Source: Gnetum montanum
Taxonomy: Eukaryota > Streptophyta > Gnetopsida > Gnetales > Gnetaceae
Length of the DNA: 64,000 bases
NCBI GenBank assembly: GCA_015680685.1
Contig: MNCI01007731.1
Location: 201,985 to 265,984 of the forward strand
Reading direction: 5' to 3'
Below the pieces are notes generated by a model. The model saw only the letters and a program-made list of their open reading frames with translations, ran no database searches and was not told where the DNA came from. Position numbers and translations under genes: made by a program. Below are positions 35,261 through 46,980 of the stretch, piece after piece (position 1 is the stretch's first letter; the number at the start of each line of letters is the position of its first letter).

Positions 35261-35770
35261 ATCAACATCATCCCATCACACGTGGAAGCTACTTTACACT
35301 TCGACGGTGTCTCAACTACGTGAGGGGGTAGTACAACTTCCATCATTACATTCCCCTCTAGGGAAATGCACCTGTTTGCTTATCATTTTGTGTTCCCATG
35401 TACCAACAATGTGGTAGAGTATGAGGGGCTACTCAGAGGCCTCTCAGTTGCCCAAAAACTATGCATACAACACTTGGCAATCTATAGTTATTCACAACTA
35501 GTTGTGAATCAAATCATCGAGGTCTATGCCAGTAAAGCTACATACCTGCAACCCTACTGCAATCTAGCTAAAAGCCTGCTTAATAAATTTGCAGCCACAG
35601 ATGTGAAACATGTGCCATGCAACAAGTACATCATGGCAGACACCTTGGCCACCCTCGCACTAAAAATTCCACCACACTCATTTGCAAGTCTGCCGACTTC
35701 GATTGCCGAATGTACTAAGCCTATCACTCAAGCAGGAAACATGGCCTCTATCAGCTTTACGGATACCTAG
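35261..35770 (+). pseudogene. Element C second RNase H (archaeal-type, Tat hallmark)
   Basis: LHFDGVSTT (first Asp), NNVVEYEGLLRGLSVAQKLC (Glu), YSYSQLVVNQIIEVYASKAT and VPCNKYIMADTLATLA (last Asp). In the usual GDSQLVV motif the Asp is Tyr here (YSYSQLVV), so catalysis would be lost. Presence of two RNase H domains between RT and integrase is diagnostic of Tat/Ogre-type elements in plants. One stop (TGA, 35321-35323) interrupts the domain. Confidence 0.85.
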
Positions 35771-37014
35771 TATTGGTACATCAACATTAAAGCCTACCTG
35801 CAACACGTGAATCCCTAGGTGAATTGACATTTTCCCAGAGAGATGCAATCTGTAAGCATGCTTGGAAATATATGCTCATGGGGAATGACGCCCTATGCCG
35901 ATGCTACTATGACGGGATATTGTTGGCATGCATGGGTGGGGAGCAGGCACAGAGGGTAGTTAATGAAGTACATGAGGGACTATGTGGTGGACACATACCA
36001 CCTAGGGCTATGGTTGCAAAAATCAGACACCTAGGATACTACTGGCCCCATATGGAGCGTGACTGCTTGTCAAAATTTAAGATGTGTGACACGTGCCAGA
36101 GATATGCAAATCTCATAAACGTCTCACTTGCAGACATGCACCCAACACAAATCATGTGGCATTTCCAACGATGGGAACTAGACCTCATAGGACCTATCAC
36201 TCCTAAGTCCTCCACAGGGCATAGCTTCATTATCACTGTCACTGAGTATTTTCTTAAGTGGGTGAAAGATATCCCCCTGAGGAAGACGACGTCTCAACAG
36301 ATCTACCACTTTATCCTGGACAACATTATGACAAGGTTTGGGCTCCCGATGACTATTGTAATTGACAATGGACCACAATTTAGTAGTATGGAAACCTGAA
36401 CCTTCTGCAACAATCTAGGCATCAGGCAATTATTCTTCTTCCCGTATTACTTGCAGGTGAATGAATAGGCAGAGGCTACAAATAAGTCCATCATCAACTT
36501 GCTGAAGTGAATGCTTAGCAACAGCAAAAGGCGATGGCATGAGAAAATTCTCTATGTCCTATGGGCCTATAGAACGACATGCAGAACCACGACAAGTAAG
36601 ACCCCTTACAGCCTTGTTTATGGATCTAAAGCTGTGTTGCCTCTTGAGTTATAGGTACCATCACTCTAGATGATCCTCTTGGATGTCGTGAGTGAAGCCG
36701 AAAACAACGAGTTGTGGATCGTGAACCTTGACTTAATAGAGGAGGAGCGTGCACAAACACTGAGCCACATAGAGCACTACTAGAGCAAGCAGTAGCAAAA
36801 GCACTGTGCAAACCTACATCAATGGCCAATGTAGAATGGAGACCTCATCCTCAAGATTGCGCATGAGAATGTGAGAAAATTCTTAGCCAACTGGGAAGGA
36901 GCTTACATGGTCACTAAAGCCTTTGGGAATGGAGCCTTCAAGCTAGCGGACATGGATGACAATGAGTTCGCCAACCCGGTGAATCACTCGTACCTTAATC
37001 TGTACTACATCTGA
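35771..37014 (+). pseudogene. Element C integrase
   Basis: An open 191-codon stretch (35824-36399) carries the zinc-binding HH-CC region (VHEGLCGGH, CDTCQRY), WELDLIGP (first Asp) and VIDNGPQFSS (second Asp). After a stop it continues with AEATNKSI (the catalytic Glu), HEKILYVLWAYRTTCRT and PYSLVYGSKAVLPLEL, then a C-terminal part with GAYMVTKAFGNGAFKLADMD. It ends with YLNLYYI and TGA at 37012-37014. No chromodomain. Stops at several former Gln/Trp codons. Confidence 0.87.
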
Positions 37015-37285
37015 GGCATGAATGCAACAACCAGTGTCTACTATGACGTTAAAATGACAGCAACAAGTAGCATCCACTATGATGATAAACTGGCGGTGAT
37101 TGTCCGCTACAATGTAAAACCAGTATAGCTAGTCTGCTATGACTATAAACTAGCACAACACATCTGCTATGACGTTAAACTGGCATGTATGGCCCGCTAG
37201 GACCTTAAGCCAAAATAGTGGTTTACTGAAACCTTAAACCAGCACATGGTCTACTAGGACCTTAAACTGGGTTCACGTCACATCC
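37015..37285 (+). repeat. Tandem repeat, about 38-42 bp unit, CTATGACGTTAAACTGGCA
   Basis: About six diverged units (TCTACTATGACGTTAAA, CCACTATGATGATAAACTGG, CGCTACAATGTAAAACCAG and so on) directly after the integrase stop. The core GACNTTAAACT(G/A)GCA is shared with the array on the other side of pol (33020-33312). Confidence 0.8.
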
Positions 37286-38340
37286 CTAGCATGCACCTGC
37301 ACCAAGTACACATCGAACGAGCGTGTGCAATGCCAATGTGGGGGTGGGACATTACAGCTCTAGAACGTAGTTCACGATGCAATGGGAACATGATCTAGAA
37401 TGTACATGATGCCACTACCCTTGGCATTATGTTGACCCTTCGGAGATGTTGTATGACAACGCACTGGCCCTCTAGACCTACCGTCACCACGACCCAGCAC
37501 CCTGACGGTAGTTCCTTGGCCAATGCCTGTTGCTAGAGTTCTGGGAGTATTGTGGCCCAGCCAGAATATTGTTACCCTCTAGCTCCCTATCAATTCTTGG
37601 GCTCGCATGATGTTTAGCTATGTGGTAGCTGACCCCATAGCTGAACTAAGAATGCATGCCTTCGGAAAAAATTCTAGAGCATCCGCACTCACAACAGCTC
37701 CCTGTTCCTTTGACGCCAGCTCCTCCACGCTGATGTTGCCAAGGGTGCTATTGGCCTTCCTGCTTTGGACACCATACACCAACAAAGGTGTCTAAGAACT
37801 TCAACAACTTTTGTAGCAAGAAAGACTTTTATCCTTGCTTTGCATCATGGCTGTCTCGCTCTCCATCGTGCTTACAGGATGCAGCCGAAAGTACTTCTTG
37901 CCACAGTAGCAAATACTACGGTGTCACGAAGTGAGTGCCTCAATTAGCTTGGCTACTTCAAAGTGAAAATTCCATGACATGCGTAACACAGCTCACCACA
38001 TGGGAAGCATCTGTAGGTAGGACAAAACCCCACGTGGATGTAACACAATGCATCCTGGGAAAGAAACACCTATCCTACAGGAGGTCGAAGGTCAACAAAA
38101 GTAAGGATGAAAACGTGAACAACTCCCTCATGAGCATTCTGATGAGGGACCCTACTTTACCATTTTTCTAAACCTCCTTCCTTCCTACTTCACCTCTCCC
38201 CCTGCAAAATACCAATGCAACACTCTCAAGCATAGCCAAGCGACGTCTTGACAATCACTGAGCAGCAACGTTAGCATTGTGTCTTCCGTGGTGTTTTGTA
38301 TTCTTTGTCAACGTCTCTTGAGCCCATCCTCCAAATGTCG
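37286..38340 (+). other. Element C 3' noncoding region
   Basis: No protein family recognised; short frames at 37607-38171 look like chance, though base composition is GC-richer. A polypurine-like TGTGGGGGTGGGACATT lies at 37337-37353, about 1 kb before the LTR. The same core occurs in the monomer array of element B. Confidence 0.45.
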
Positions 38341-38355
38341 ATAAAGAGAGGCCAA
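38341..38355 (+). other. Element C polypurine tract
   Basis: ATAAAGAGAGGCCAA immediately before the 3' LTR start TGAAAC. Confidence 0.65.
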
Positions 38356-40013
38356 TGAAACACCCAAAAATTTGAAGGCATGCTTGCTTCACCAAGTCTT
38401 TGCAATACACACAACATTACGGTAGTTCTTTAGGAGATGGATGCTCTGATGTTTAGATTGTCTAGATTGGCAAGTTTTCTACCCTAGGTGTCAATAGGCT
38501 AAATGGATTCTCTAGCCTGCCCACCTAAGCTATTCATGTAGCTGACCATGCACTTAGGAGCAGTACATGGAATTATTGACGATGCTCAAAACGCGCAAAA
38601 AGCTTCAGCAAGTTTTCTAAGTCAAGGAGTTTTGCTATGCTACACTACGTAGCATAGCAGACTTCAGAAGATGTTTGCAGAAGCGAAGTGCTACACTATG
38701 CTATGCTACGTAGCATAGCACAACGTAGCAAAAAACTAGATGATTAGTCCCCTCGCTTGACTTCAAGTCCTTCAGCAATGTCTCCTTTAGTCAAAAAGCA
38801 GTGAACTTGGGAAAAGCAGGTCATGTTTGCTGCTATGCTACACTAAGCTACATGGCACAACGAGGCATAGCAATTCTACGAAAGTGACAGAAGGCACCTC
38901 AAAGGGCTAGATCAGCAAGTTCACAAGCTTCATAGTGCAAAAAGAAAAGTTTGCAGATTGGCAACGTTTGTTATAACTAAGGATAGCTACTACACTATGA
39001 TACGCTACGTAGCATAGCATAGCGTAGCAAATATGTAATAAACAGTCAGCGCACTTCAAAGGTTTCCAATGCATGCAGTAGGACACCACGCAAGCTTTTT
39101 GCTTTGAACCAGTGACTGCGCTACGCTATGTAGCATAGCACAACGTAACAAAATGCTATGCCATGCTAACATGATATACTGCAAAGCATGGCAAGTAGTT
39201 ATGCTACATCAATGCACTCCACCTAATCACACCATTGCTTTGATAGCGTAATTACAACATGGTAGGCTTGTAATTACGGCATGGCAGACTCACCCAATAG
39301 TTGTGCAAGCACATGCAACATAGAAAAGTCAGCATAAGGCTAGGACATGTGGTGTTTAAATCACATTTTTCACATGCCCTTGGTCCTATAAATACCCCAA
39401 TGAGCAATGTTGAAAGGGTCAGCGTTTTTGGCAATTTTGGTTTGATTTTCTTGGCAATTTGGTCGGCTAACAAGTTTGTAACCTTGAGCATTGTAAGCTT
39501 TCTGTTTGACATTGCAGACAATTAGAAATATTTGTTGGCATTTTTTTCTTCTCTTTTCTACCACCTTGGTAGAAATTCTCATTGTTAATGCCTAAGCCCA
39601 CGTTGAAGCACATAGCTATCTTGCTCTACACGTCTTGGTTACTCTTGGGATCTTTGCACTTCTCAGCACTGTGTAAACGACTGTATCCACTTTGACAGAG
39701 AGAAGTCATAGCTTCGAACTGGTGCATTTTTCTAACTGCATTTCACTTTGTCTCCTACTTATTATTTCATTTTACACTTTTTTCTGTCTCTTTTACATTT
39801 AAGCGGCACTTTGTGCTATCAGTCTCATTTTCAAATCACACGTTGCAAAAGGTTATATTAACACCGACTAAGTCCCTATTTGATCAACTAGACCATTTAG
39901 GGTGCCCCATTTCTGTTCCACCCATTACGGCCCTCCCACGGAAATGGGGTTAAGACTGTCAACAGCCAAGGCCCTTCAGCATTATCTAGCCACTGACATT
40001 TTTGGTCACTACA
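38356..40013 (+). repeat. Element C 3' LTR
   Basis: 1658 bp, TGAAACACCC...CACTACA, aligned over its whole length with 27580-29278. TATAAATA at 39387-39394. Palindrome clusters conserved in position. Confidence 0.93.
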
Positions 40014-40018
40014 TATGA
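40014..40018 (+). repeat. Target-site duplication of element C, right copy
   Basis: TATGA, identical to 27575-27579; the element B gag text continues directly behind it. Confidence 0.92.
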
Positions 40019-41195
40019 TGCTCAAACTATTCAATGACAAGTATCAAACATACTCCCAAGTGCCCAATCTAAGAAAACAAATCCAAGCTTGGAAGTAAGG
40101 AACACATGATTCTTTGGATGCCACCATGGGTAGATATTATTCCTTATTACATTAATAACCTTGCCATGATTTCTCTCAGTAGGAACAACTTTTCCACATT
40201 ATAGATGGGCTTTTCTTTGAAAAAAGAAGAACTCTTGGGATCTATGCCCAAGGAATATTGTCAAAATTAAGAGCCCATTAGATCCAAAGGTTGATTAGGT
40301 AGGTAGCAAAAGAAAAAGGAGAGTTGAGGAAAATGCAAAAATGTAGAAAAACATAACTAAGATCCTTTCATTTGCAAGAGGGAGGTCCAATTTTGTAACA
40401 GTAAGGAGAAATCACTACTTGATGAGGTAGTGAACTGGAAAACCTTGCCGATTCAAAAATTTACCTCTAAAATTTTGGCTAAGGTAGATTAGTTGTGGTA
40501 TCTATGGATAGCAGATTTCTAGTTATTTTGAAAATTGCTAAAGAGTCCAAAAAACAAAGTAGTGATCATGACCACAGGAGATGGGAAGAAGCTAAATATG
40601 GCAATTAAAGTGATAAGGGTAAGTTTTTTCTAATAGAGGAAGTTGTAGAAATTGAATCAGTTGATGATGGTGGGTGTGACATCTACCAATATGAACATCC
40701 TAAGGGATGTTGCCCCATTGTGTCACAGTTATAGGAGTTTGGGATGTATGTACTAAATCCATGACTAGTAAAAAGACAAATACCGAGAAGACTACCTTAT
40801 CCACAAGACAATCCCAAGAAGTTCCATCAACAACAATATTATCTAGGTGGAACTCCAGAATATTTTTATGAGTAGTATCAATAGTGGTAGCAACCATAGT
40901 TATGGGTGCTACCATTGCCAAGGCAATAGTACCCTTAAAACAACCACACCTACATGGGTATTACATTTAGCAACCCCTATCTCCATGTGGCTCTTTTAGT
41001 CACATTTCTCCATTTTAGCATCACTACTATCCTCTCGAATACTGTAAAACTCATTTTCCACATTCCATCCTTATCCTTCTTCTATTCCTCCACCTTCAAT
41101 GTAGCTACCACCTACTCCATCTATGTAGGGTGAACTTCCAAACTAGCCACAACAATGTAATGCTACTAGGGTCATCAATATAAAACCAACTAATA
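40014..41195 (+). pseudogene. Element B gag remnant, C-terminal part
   Basis: Resumes with MLKLFNDKYQTYSQVPNLRK and DATMGRYYSLL, collinear with element A (about 8425-8555). The tail has YVLNP and RLPYPQDNPKKFH (about 40750-40820), matching the Pro/Tyr-rich tail of A. Many stops. Confidence 0.8.
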
Positions 41196-41535
41196 AATTG
41201 AGTGGTTCAGAACCTCATGCTCGTAACAGATCATTTTTTTATGCAATAGCCCTACTAAGCCCTCATAGCCTCAGGCGATTGGTCATCTTTCTCCTTCGTC
41301 ATCCTTTGCAAACTATTCCATTAGGAACCTTTCAAAACAAATACCATCCAAAATCCATACTGTTATGCTCACTTATGCTATATCTAACTGGGTTTGGGCT
41401 AGCAACCTTCCCAAGAACTTTTCTGATTTTGGATGCCCTCTTATTTATTTACAGATTGCTAGGAATGAACCATGTAAAGCTCATTTTAGGTTTTGGTGTT
41501 AACCTAATTTCACATGAGATGTATACTACCTAAAA
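41196..41535 (+). pseudogene. Element B protease remnant
   Basis: The open stretch 41198-41533 ends NHVKLILGFGVNLISHEMYT, corresponding to ALLDFGLGVNLIFQDMY of element A. The active-site Asp is not preserved in this frame (LGFG). The domain continues to about 41760 with KVENYKGDFSIIIGKTW. Confidence 0.62.
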
Positions 41536-42099
41536 TCTAGTACCTCACAAGAAGAGCAATATCCAATTAGAATTAATAGACTAGTCCATTACTATTCCAT
41601 TAGGACTAGGAGGAGACACTATGACCACTATCATGGATGGTCTTATCCTACCGATTTCCCAGTAATCAAGGTTGAGAACTATAAGGGGGACTTTTCAATC
41701 ATTATTGGAAAGACATGGCTAAGCATTGTTGATGCAAGAATGGGCATCAGAGATCTTCCCTAGAAATATGTAAGGAAAATGCAATTGGAAAGATGAAGAA
41801 GAGGTGAGTTCCATGCATCACAATAGCAATAAAGGGTACAATTCTGTGCAAAAACTCTAGTCCATGAAATGAGCATCTATTTCCACATGCAGTTAGTGTG
41901 CACATGAAGTAGATATTCAAAGGTGTTTATATGTAGTAGTTACAAAACAAGAGGATACCTAGTGGCTAACTATTGATTCTAAAAGTAGCATAATGTGCAT
42001 GAAACCTATTGAGAGCCTGACATGCACTTATGTGGTAGGAATGAATGAACTAGAGCAAGTTCATCACCAACTCCTTGATGATGAAAATGATAATACCAA

Positions 42100-42880
42100 T
42101 TGAGGAGAGATGGAGATCCCTAAGAATTTCAAATAAGAGCCCCTAGAATTCAAAACTCTACCTGTTAGCTTGGAATATGCATTCTTGAAAAATGACAAGC
42201 CGATCATACTTAATGCCAAACTTTCTCTTGAACAAACAACAAAACTGTTGAAATTGATTAATAGATGGCCGACAACCTTTACCTAGTCATATTCTAAACT
42301 CACTAGAATTGATCCACAGATATGCCAACACTGCATGTATACTAATTTGTCCATGAAGTTAGGGAGAACAACACAATGGTAGTTGAACCCATAATCGAAG
42401 TAGATCATTAGAAAGGAGATTGAGCAACTTCTTAAGGCATGGTTCATCTACCTCATTATGGATAGTGAGTGTATTAGCCCACTCATGATAGTAACAAAGA
42501 AAGATGGAAAATGGTGAGTTTGTATTGACTTCAAGCTATTAAACATGGCAACATTCAAAGATCATTTTCTATTGTCATTCATGATTAGGTGTTGGACACC
42601 ATATATGGACTATTATAGTTTTCTGGATGGTTATAATGGCTATAACCAAATCTATATTGCACTAGAAGACTAGGCCAAAATAACATTCAGGAGTCCTTAG
42701 GGGACCTTCATATATCGCAAGATGCCTTTTGGCCTGTGTAATGCTCATGCCACTTTCGAATGCCTAGTCTTAAGCATCTTTTACTAGGACATCAATGACA
42801 AAGTAGAAGTCTTTATGAATGACTTCTCCAATTATGGTGCAAGCCTTGGACTACCTTGAGTAAGTACTCAAAAGATGTGT
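42100..42880 (+). pseudogene. Element B reverse transcriptase remnant
   Basis: FWW-less but clear order: EIEQLLKAWFIYLIMDSE (about 42420), FKLLNMATFKDHF, YYSFLDGYNGYNQIYIALED (about 42610-42670) and KMPFGLCNAHATFE. The catalytic motif reads EVFMNDF (42806-42826): the first catalytic Asp codon is AAT (42818-42820), where element A has GAT. Frames shift several times. Confidence 0.84.
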
Positions 42881-43009
42881 GGAAACAAACCTACAACTCA
42901 ATTAGCAAAAGATCCCTCTCATGGTCTAAGAAGGCATTGTATTAGGGCATAAAATTTTGTAGGAAGGGATAGAGGTAGATCCTAAAAATATAACAGCCAT
43001 CCAAGGAAT

Positions 43010-43620
43010 CAACCGTTAACCAAAAATTGTAAAAGATGTTCAATCATTCCTTGGACACACTGGTTACTACTAGTGATTTATAGAGAATTTTTCTAAGATC
43101 ACAAAACTTTTCATCGAACTGACAAAGAAGGATGCTCTATTTGTTTGTTCTAAGAAGTGTGAACATGCATTTCAACAATTGAAAGAAATGCTCATAAAAA
43201 CTCTAATCTTATGAACACAAAATTGGTTTAAACCATTCCATATCATGATTGATGCATCTAATTATGCTTGGGAGTTGTGCTTACATAGTTGGATAACCAA
43301 AAACATACATATTATATCCACTATGCATAGCTCAATTACACTACCATAGAGAAAGAACTAATGGTAGTGGTGTATGCTTTGGAAACATTTAAGCACTATG
43401 TGCTTGGATATAAAGTGCTTGAGCACACTAACTAAAGTTCCATTGGCTTCCTAATAAACAAGCCAATGGTAAGCCCCTGTGTCATATAGTGGCTTGTGAT
43501 CTTGCAAGAATTTGATCTTATGATGGTATATCGAAAGGAAACTAAGAATGTGGTCATTGACCATCTCTCTCGATAATGATGGGATAACAAAGAGAAGGAG
43601 AGTCCACTCTCTGGTTAATT
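43010..43620 (+). pseudogene. Element B RNase H remnant
   Basis: Tether SFLGHTGYY (about 43050) and ELTKKDA, then PFHIMIDASNYAW (about 43235) with the first Asp kept (element A has lost it), LNYTTIEKELMVVVYALETF and KHYVLGYK, ending with ETKNVVIDHLSR (about 43540-43575). Stops and one frameshift. Confidence 0.8.
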
Positions 43621-43829
43621 CTTAGATGAACTTCTCTTTGCCAATGTAATTATTGAAGAGATTCCCATAGAATCAAAATGCTATGATACTTACAATCTCA
43701 CTCAATAAATGACATAACATCTAGAATACATAATGAAACAATAGTTTCTTCATTAGGCTAAGCACTTCATGAAAATTAATAGACACCTTTATAAAGTGTG
43801 CATCAATGGCCTAGTTCATTGCTGTGTCC

Positions 43830-44900
43830 CTGATGTAAATCATTTACACATTCTCTAGGATGCTCACGAAGGACCTTACAGAGACCACTATGAAGGGATA
43901 CGCATGACCATAAAAATCTTGATGGAAAGATACTATTGGCCCACAATCTTCAAGGATGTCCATTAGTTTGTTTGATCTTGTAAACGCTATCAATGAGAAG
44001 GTGGGATGACCACACAAATGGAGGGTCCTTAATAGCGGATTGAATCATTAGAACCCTTTGACATATGGGGCATAGATTTCATGGGTCTCATCATACCCAT
44101 GTCCAACAAAAAGGCCTATATTATCATAGCCTTTAACTACTATACCAAATTGGCCAAAGTAGTAGCTGTCGTTGATTGCACATCATTCACTATTGCTCGA
44201 TTTATATAAAAACACATTGTAAATAGGTTTGGGATGCTAGGTGTACTAATTTCTAACAATGGAACATACTTCATAGGAACCACTTTTTAGAAACTCATGC
44301 AACACTTGAGGGTTAAAAATAAATTAACAACATGTTATCATCCACAAGTTAATGGTCAAGAAGAGGGTACTAATAGGGAGATCATAAAGATTCTAACAAG
44401 AATTGTTAGCAAATATAGGAGAGATGGAGCATGAAATTCAATGATTCCCTTTGGGCTTATCACTCAACATGGAGACTCCCTATTGGCTACTCTCCATATG
44501 AGTTGGTGTACAAAAAATGTCCAACACTTCCAATTTAATATAAGCTTCGTACACTCTCAATAACCTATGACCTAAACCTTGACCTACGGGTGGAAAAAAA
44601 AGAAAGATTGATCAACCAAAATGTGCTACATGAAAATTGATTAGTGGCCCTATCCTTGAATGTAGTGCACAAGGCATTCAACAAACAAGGACATGACCTA
44701 AGAATTAGAAGGATTAAACTTTGACCTAAAGATAAGGTCCTCTATTAGAACCCCACACATGTTTCTCAAAAAACCAAATTTCATAATTGTGAGAGGGGCC
44801 TTATATAATTTATGAAATCTTTTCTTATGGGGTCATGATCATATACAAACTTGAAAGCCTAAACAAGAAGTAGTTGGTTAACATCCAACAGGTAAAGTCT
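43830..44900 (+). pseudogene. Element B integrase remnant
   Basis: DAHEGPYRDHYEGIRMTIK (from 43861) shows a damaged zinc-binding region. The core reads WGIDFMGLIIPMSNKKAY (first Asp, about 44070). The second catalytic Asp is replaced: ISNNGTYF, with AAC at 44255-44257 where element A has LDNGT. YHPQVNGQEEGTNREI (about 44335) keeps the Glu. A C-terminal part follows, with breaks, to about 44880 (KKLVNIQQ). Confidence 0.8.
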
Positions 44901-45544
44901 TTTCATGAGCTCAAGCAAGCTAGTGCAATAAATACCTCAACAGATAAACAACCATGCTCAATTTTTTAGATCTCCTCCTTCCAACTCAGTCATGGGAGAG
45001 ATGGCCATCCATGCTAATCATATACGTGGCTCATCAATTTTTCTATTTTTTTACACATGTTTTTACAAATTATTTATTTTACACCTTTCTGAATTTAAAA
45101 TTTTTCCTATTTACACCATTTTTTTGTTTTACACCATCATTAGTACATTTGAATTTTTCTTTAATATTTTACACTTTCTTTTATATTTTACTTTATTTTA
45201 GCATGATTTTCTAATGTTGATTAATAAACATGCTTTATATCAATAGGACATAGTGGTGCTATAGTTATTGCTAATGGAGGTTTGTGCTTAATATTTTTGT
45301 TTGCTAATGTCTAGTTTCTATTTTTGAATTTTTGTAATGATGACTAAGGCATGCTTTCTTTTTCATGGAATAGGCAGTGAATCCATGACATCCATCCATC
45401 CACAAAAATCTATAGTTTTCCTTGTTTTGGAAATATGAGGTCCCTTTTCTTAAATAAATCTTTAATAAGTTTGTGACCTTGGTGGTTTCTAGAATTAGGA
45501 AAGACTTAAAGGTTTGCACAATGTGTGACTTCAATGGGACTCAA
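44901..45544 (+). other. Element B spacer after integrase, T-rich
   Basis: Pyrimidine-rich stretch (45035-45210) matching the T-rich spacer of element A (13395-13580), then moderately AT-rich DNA to the edge of the monomer array. Short frames here reflect the T richness. Confidence 0.55.
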
Positions 45545-46754
45545 TACTCTTTGTACCCTTATATTTACTTAAATTTTTTCCTTAAATTTTTTGCTTAATT
45601 TTTTTTATAATTTTTTTGCTTACTTTTTTTGCTTAAATTTTTTGCTTAAATGTTTAGAAGTGATCTTGTGTGTCAAGGAAAAGAACGGGAAGGCTGTGAG
45701 AAATACTGTAGAAACTGTAAAAACAGAAAAATTGTTACACAGAAAGTAATAGAAAGCTCAAAGCATTGCACGTCTATTGTTACACAAAATGTTTTTGGAG
45801 ACTTGCACCCCTCATCAGTGTGTTAGGCAATGCAGGCAAGTAGCCAAAGTTGCAAAGGCAAACGAATGAGCATGCCACTACATGAATAAATAAGGTCCCA
45901 ACTTCTAAAATTAGAAAGATCACTCTAAAATTAAAGTAAGCCCCACTTTTCAAAGGTTAGATGGGGGTGGGACATTGTACTAACAAAACTATTACAAAAT
46001 AGTATTTCAAGAGTGAACATGAAACATTCTACAAATCGGATCTTTTGGCAAAGCCGAAGGGTGTATAGAGATTAGGGGAACCCTCATGTTTTCATGGTGG
46101 ACATTAGGGTTTGACACTAAAGAATGTCATGCATGCAAGCATCCAGCTGAAAATAACAATGAACAAATATATTTAATACTAGCGAAGAAACAAACTACAA
46201 TGATGCTGGAGAAGAAACAACTAGAGGTTGTGATGAAACTGAAGAAAGCACCTTCAAAATAAACCACAACCAAGAAGACCAACGTAAGTAGAGTGGTGGT
46301 CAAGACACGGATCAAATAGAAGAAACATTTCGTGGTCCACAAAAACCTACAATGTGATCAAAACCTGTGGAGAACCTACAATAAGATTAATACCTAACCA
46401 AAAATAGAAAAAGAATCTAAAAATGGTTAGAATCTAGAGAACAACGAAAGACATTGTCAAGCAAGGCTTAGCAATTCCAAGGCAGTGAGATAGAGAGAAA
46501 TTTTTTGAAGTGATCTTGTGCATCAAGGAAAAGAATGGGAAGGCTGACAAAAATACTATAGAAATTGTAAAATAGAAAAAATATTAGAAAGAAAGTAATA
46601 GAAAGCTCAAAGCATTGCATAACATCCGTTGTTACACAAAACATTTTTGGGGACTTGCACCCCTCATCAGTGTGTTTAGGCAATGCGGCCAGGTAGCCAA
46701 AGTTGCAAAGGCAAAGGAATGAGCATGCCAGTACATGAATAAATAGGGTCCCAA

Positions 46755-46980
46755 CTTCTAAAATTAGAAAGCCCACTCTAAAGTTAAAAATCCTGCTCTA
46801 AAATTAAAAAGCCCACGCTAAAATTAAAGAGCTCACTATAAAATTAAAGAGCCCACTCTAAAATTAAAAAGCTCGCTCTAAAATTAAAAAGCTCGCTCTA
46901 AAATTAAAAATCCCATTCTAAAATTAAAGCCTGCTCTAAAATTAAATAGCCCACTGTAAAATTAAAGCAAGCTCCACTCG
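46755..46980 (-). repeat. Minisatellite in inverted monomer, about 20-bp unit
   Basis: About ten units of CTCTAAAATTAAAGAGCCCA type; reverse complement of the TCTAATTTTAAAG unit found in the direct monomers. Confidence 0.85.

Larger units (their letters stand above)
27580..40013 (+). mobile_element. Element C: Ty3/gypsy retrotransposon of the Tat/Ogre type with dual RNase H and an antisense gene
   Basis: A 12.4-kb element with LTRs of 1699 and 1658 bp and a perfect 5-bp target duplication, inserted in the gag of element B. RT wording (DMLGLDP, SFMDGFSGYNQI, NDYVDDIAVKS) and a second, archaeal-type RNase H (NNVVEYEGLL, SQLVVNQ) identify the Tat lineage. Gag and protease are not found; their place is taken by a spliced-looking gene on the opposite strand (29724-32696). 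The LTRs differ at about 15% of positions in the first ~250 bases compared by eye, mostly transitions. Confidence 0.9.

Noticed and set aside
37607-38171. Three short plus-strand frames in element C 3' region
   Set aside because: They overlap in different frames, have no recognisable domain, and lie in the noncoding segment between integrase and the polypurine tract.
44954-45214. Hydrophobic 86-codon frame after element B integrase as an envelope membrane protein
   Set aside because: Produced by the T-rich spacer that also occurs in element A, with no conserved residues between them.
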